Assembly (NCBI GenBank): GCA_017448825.1
Contig: JAFSKR010000028.1
Location: forward strand, 1 to 35,031
Length of the DNA: 35,031 nt
Reading direction: 5' to 3'
DNA from: Bacteroidaceae bacterium
GTDB taxonomy: Bacteria; Bacteroidota; Bacteroidia; Bacteroidales; Bacteroidaceae
In this document: positions 32,092 to 35,031 of the stretch, piece by piece
How the letters are laid out: each line of letters starts with the position of its first letter
Numbering within the stretch: the stretch's first letter is position 1
The notes under the pieces: generated by a model
Database searches by the model: none
What the model saw: only the letters and a program-made list of their open reading frames with translations
Told to the model about the DNA's origin: nothing
Position numbers and translations under genes: made by a program

Positions 32092-34974
32092 TTAGTGTGC
32101 CTCTAACCAGTTTTTGCCCCATCCACAGTCGGCAAAGAGGGGAACAGAGAGCTTGATGGCGTTCTCCATCTCGTTGATGACCAGTTGCTGAAGCTGCTCT
32201 TTCTCGTCGGGCACGACGGAGAAGTTGAGTTCGTCGTGCACTTGCAGTATCATCTTGGACTTCAGGCTTTCCTCGCGCATTCGTCGGTCGATGCGTATCA
32301 TGGCCACTTTGATGATGTCGGCTGCGGTGCCTTGAATGGGGGCATTGATGGCGTTGCGTTCGGCATAGCCGCGCACGACGGCGTTGCGGGAGTTGATGTC
32401 GGGCAGGTGACAACGGCGACCGAGGAGGGTTTCGGTGTAGCCTTGCTGACGGGCTTTCTCGATGCTCTTGTCCATGTATTGCTTCACGCCAGGGTAGGTG
32501 GTGAAGTAGTCATCAATGAGTTGGCGTGCCTCGCCTCGGCTCACTTCCATGCGTTCTGCCAAGCCGAAGGCGGAGATGCCGTAGATGATGCCGAAGTTGG
32601 CGGTCTTGGCTTTGCGGCGCATGGTGGGGGTCACTTCGTCAATGGGAACTTTGAAGATTTTGGCGGCGGTGGCTTGATGGATGTCATGCCCGCTGTTGAA
32701 GTCTTCCACCATGTTGTTGTCCTGACTGAGATGTGCCATGAGCCGTAGCTCTATCTGGCTGTAATCGGCGGAGAAGAAGAGTTCTCCCTCGTCGGGGATA
32801 AAGGCTTTGCGGACTTCCTTGCCGTTTTCGTCGCGAATGGGGATGTTCTGCAAGTTGGGGTTGCTGGAGGAGAGTCGCCCCGTGGCTGTAACCGCTTGGT
32901 TGTAGGAGGTATGGATGTGTCCAGTGCGAGGGTTGACAAGTTTCGGCAGGGCATCGATGTAGGTGCTGAGGAGTTTCTTGTAACCTCGGTAGTCGAGAAT
33001 CTTCTCCACAATGGGGTGCTTGCCTTTTAGTGCCAGCAGGGTGGCCTCGTCTGTCACATATTGCCCGGTTTTGGTCTTTTTAGGTTTGGAGTCAATCTTG
33101 AGCTGGTCGAAGAGCAGTTCGCCTATCTGTTTGGGCGAACTGATGTTGAGTGACTGTCCTGCCACCTCGCGGATGTCCCGTTCGATGGCATCCATGCGTT
33201 CGGTGAACACCTTTGAGGTCTCTGCCAGCGATGCTTCGTCAATGCGCACACCGTTCATCTCCATGCGAGCTAAAACGGGCACGAGGGGCATCTCCACCTC
33301 TGCAAAGAGTTGATAAAGTCCTTTCTCATGCAATTCTTTCTCCAAGATGTTTTTCAGTTTGAGCGTTACGTCTGCATCTTCAGCCGCATACTCATAGACC
33401 TCTTGGGGGGTGAGTTCGCTCATGGAGCGTTGCTTCTTGCCGGAACCGATAAGAGCGTCGATGTGAATGGTCTTGTATTTGAGATAGACCTCAGCGAGGT
33501 AATCCATGCCATGACGAAGTTCGGGGGCGAGGATGTAGTGGGCAATCATCGTGTCAAACATCATGCCTTCGAGGTGGATGCCATAGTTGGCAAGCACCAT
33601 CATGTCGTACTTGATGTTCTGACCAATCTTCAGGATTTGTTCACTTTCATAGAGAGCCTTAAACTTGTTAACGATTTTTAAGGATTGGTTGAAGTCGTCA
33701 CCTGACCATGATGTGTGATGGGGCACAGGAACATAAAATGCTTCCCCTTCCTCGACAGCGAAACTTAATCCGACCAATTTTGCCGATACAGCATCTACTG
33801 AAGTGGTTTCTGTATCTAAACTGACAAAATCGAAAGTCAATAATTTTGCAACCAATTTTTCCATTTCCTCCTCTGAATCAACTAATTGGTAATTGTGAGG
33901 CGTGTTGCTCAAGTCGCTGAGATTTGAAAAAAATAGGTCACCTTGTCCTTCGGTCGCAAATTTTGGCTCATTTTGAGGGTCAGAAACGGGGGTAGGAGGT
34001 GTGTCGCCAAAGAGGTCGCCACTGAAAAGGTCGCCCGTCCCCTCCTTCTTCGTCCTCGAAGATTTTGTCGCTGAGTTCTCAGCAGGGTAGGGTGCTCCAT
34101 TTTCTCCCCCAGAAAATTTCTTTTTCATCAAAGTCCTGAACTCCAATTGCTCAAAAATTTCTTTCAGCGCTGCTTCATCAATGGGTTCACGTTTCAAGCT
34201 GTCGAGGTCGAGTGTGATGGGCACATCTGTCTTGATGGCAGCCAAGAACTTCGACATCTTGATGTCCTCCAGATGTTCTTCCACCTTTTTTTTCATCGCT
34301 CCCTTCAGTTGGTCGGTGTTGGCAAGAAGGTTCTCGATGCTGCCAAATTCGTTGATGAGCTTGACAGCTGTCTTCTCACCCACACCTGGGCATCCTGGGT
34401 AGTTGTCTGACGAGTCGCCCATTAACCCTAATAGGTCAATCACCTGCTTCACGTCGCCAATGCCATATTTTGCTTTTACTTCCTCCTCGCCCAACACATC
34501 AAAGCCACCATCGAATCGTGGTTTATACATCTTCACGTTCTTCGCCACCAACTGTCCATAGTCCTTATCGGGTGTCATCATATACGTCTCAAGTTCCCCG
34601 ATGGATTCGCTCTGTTTTGCCAATGTGCCTATCACATCATCTGCCTCATAACCTTGTACCTCGAGTACAGGGATACGATAAGCCTTCAACACATCTTTAA
34701 TAATAGGGACAGCAAAACGGATGCCCTCGGGTGTCTCTTCGCGTTGTGCCTTATACTCAGCAAACGCCTCATGCCGGAACGTGGGGCCATGAGGGTCAAA
34801 CGCCACGCCGATATATTCAGGATTCTCCTTCGTAAGAATCTCCTCCAGTGTGTTCACAAATCCCAGCACTGCCGATGTGTTCTCGCCCTTGCTGTTGATG
34901 CGTGGGTTCTTGATAAAGCCATAATAGGCACGATAAATCAATGCGTAAGCATCGAGAAGGAATAGCTTTTTCAT
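32092..34974 (-). CDS. polA: DNA polymerase I
   Basis: A 960-aa repair and Okazaki-processing polymerase with three active domains. The 5' nuclease (about 1-285) has LLDAYALIYRAYY, EADDVIGTLAK and GDSSDNYPGCPGVGEKTA. The 3'-5' exonuclease (about 370-560) keeps its acidic residues: SLDTETTS, NIKYDMMVL and YAAEDADVTLK, so proofreading should work. The polymerase domain has motif A SADYSQIELRLMAH, motif B RRKAKTANFGIIYG and motif C LQVHDELNFS. The linker between the first two domains (about 285-360) is long and disordered, with GDLFSGDLFGD and then QGDLFF at about 344-349, which resembles a sliding-clamp-binding peptide. It is longer than E. coli Pol I (928 aa). A TATCTTTG promoter box precedes it. 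Confidence 0.97.
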   Translation of the reverse strand: MKKLFLLDAYALIYRAYYGFIKNPRINSKGENTSAVLGFVNTLEEILTKENPEYIGVAFDPHGPTFRHEAFAEYKAQREETPEGIRFAVPIIKDVLKAYRIPVLEVQGYEADDVIGTLAKQSESIGELETYMMTPDKDYGQLVAKNVKMYKPRFDGGFDVLGEEEVKAKYGIGDVKQVIDLLGLMGDSSDNYPGCPGVGEKTAVKLINEFGSIENLLANTDQLKGAMKKKVEEHLEDIKMSKFLAAIKTDVPITLDLDSLKREPIDEAALKEIFEQLEFRTLMKKKFSGGENGAPYPAENSATKSSRTKKEGTGDLFSGDLFGDTPPTPVSDPQNEPKFATEGQGDLFFSNLSDLSNTPHNYQLVDSEEEMEKLVAKLLTFDFVSLDTETTSVDAVSAKLVGLSFAVEEGEAFYVPVPHHTSWSGDDFNQSLKIVNKFKALYESEQILKIGQNIKYDMMVLANYGIHLEGMMFDTMIAHYILAPELRHGMDYLAEVYLKYKTIHIDALIGSGKKQRSMSELTPQEVYEYAAEDADVTLKLKNILEKELHEKGLYQLFAEVEMPLVPVLARMEMNGVRIDEASLAETSKVFTERMDAIERDIREVAGQSLNISSPKQIGELLFDQLKIDSKPKKTKTGQYVTDEATLLALKGKHPIVEKILDYRGYKKLLSTYIDALPKLVNPRTGHIHTSYNQAVTATGRLSSSNPNLQNIPIRDENGKEVRKAFIPDEGELFFSADYSQIELRLMAHLSQDNNMVEDFNSGHDIHQATAAKIFKVPIDEVTPTMRRKAKTANFGIIYGISAFGLAERMEVSRGEARQLIDDYFTTYPGVKQYMDKSIEKARQQGYTETLLGRRCHLPDINSRNAVVRGYAERNAINAPIQGTAADIIKVAMIRIDRRMREESLKSKMILQVHDELNFSVVPDEKEQLQQLVINEMENAIKLSVPLFADCGWGKNWLEAH

Positions 34975-34993
34975 GTCTTTTTCGATTTAGTGA

Positions 34994-35001
34994 CAAAGAT
35001 A
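34994..35001 (-). promoter_or_regulatory. Putative -7 box TATCTTTG for polA
   Basis: The minus strand reads TATCTTTG 19 bases before the polA ATG. The -33 region (near 35021-35024, TTTC on the minus strand) is a partial match at 19 bp. Confidence 0.6.
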
Positions 35002-35031
35002 CAAAATAAAGTGAAAAGTGGAAAGTGTAAA

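Overview
The window reads as chromosomal DNA from a Bacteroidales bacterium, most likely Prevotella or a close relative. The basis is the fumarate reductase FrdA/FrdB pair, the succinylornithine-type carbamoyltransferase, the GroES/GroEL, PolA and ParE types, the lack of Shine-Dalgarno sequences, and many upstream TAnnTTTG boxes (the Bacteroidetes -7 element), two of them with a TTG-type -33 box at 19 bp. This is a family-level inference; nothing fixes the species.

Layout. 1-1745: end of frdA and all of frdB (+), then two hairpins and the remains of an HUH (Y1) transposase. 2072-4942 (-): a Dabb protein, a two-domain GH53-GH43 galactan-type hydrolase and a DUF4298 protein. 5083-6772 (-): an unknown lipoprotein and a small outer-membrane barrel. 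7047-8325: a NodB deacetylase and a GtrA protein transcribed divergently from face-to-face promoters. 8411-9999 (-): panE and a HAD phosphatase. 10128-11839 (-): ribD and comF, overlapping. 11961-12152 (+): a 63-aa protein of unknown function. 12643-14650 (+): groES-groEL behind a sigma-54-like promoter with a tandem TGTCA repeat. 15016-18398 (+): a Na/Pi cotransporter and an OmpR-type two-component pair. 18741-20432 (+): a DUF4861 protein and a stand-alone FHA protein. 20570-22558 (+): ychF and lgt. 22642-28354 (-): a probable operon parE-coaD-S41 protease-ybeY-argF'. 28424-29584 (-): a GNAT-like protein. 29708-30916 (+): an OmpA-family protein. 31137-34974 (-): polA and an endonuclease/exonuclease/phosphatase protein.

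Most genes are core housekeeping. I found no prophage, CRISPR array, tRNA, rRNA or obvious defence island. The most notable things lie between or at the edges of genes: two unrelated intergenic tandem arrays that share an exact 23-bp period (after groEL and after the OmpA gene); palindromic GC-rich repeats that have become the N-terminus of ParE and the C-terminus of its neighbour; a probable sigma-54 promoter with an 8-bp tandem operator for groESL; and a clamp-binding-like QGDLFF peptide in the PolA linker. From about 2 to 11.8 kb nearly all genes run leftward and from 12.0 to 22.6 kb all run rightward, around an AT-rich gap. That could reflect a replication origin, but the DnaA-box evidence is weak.
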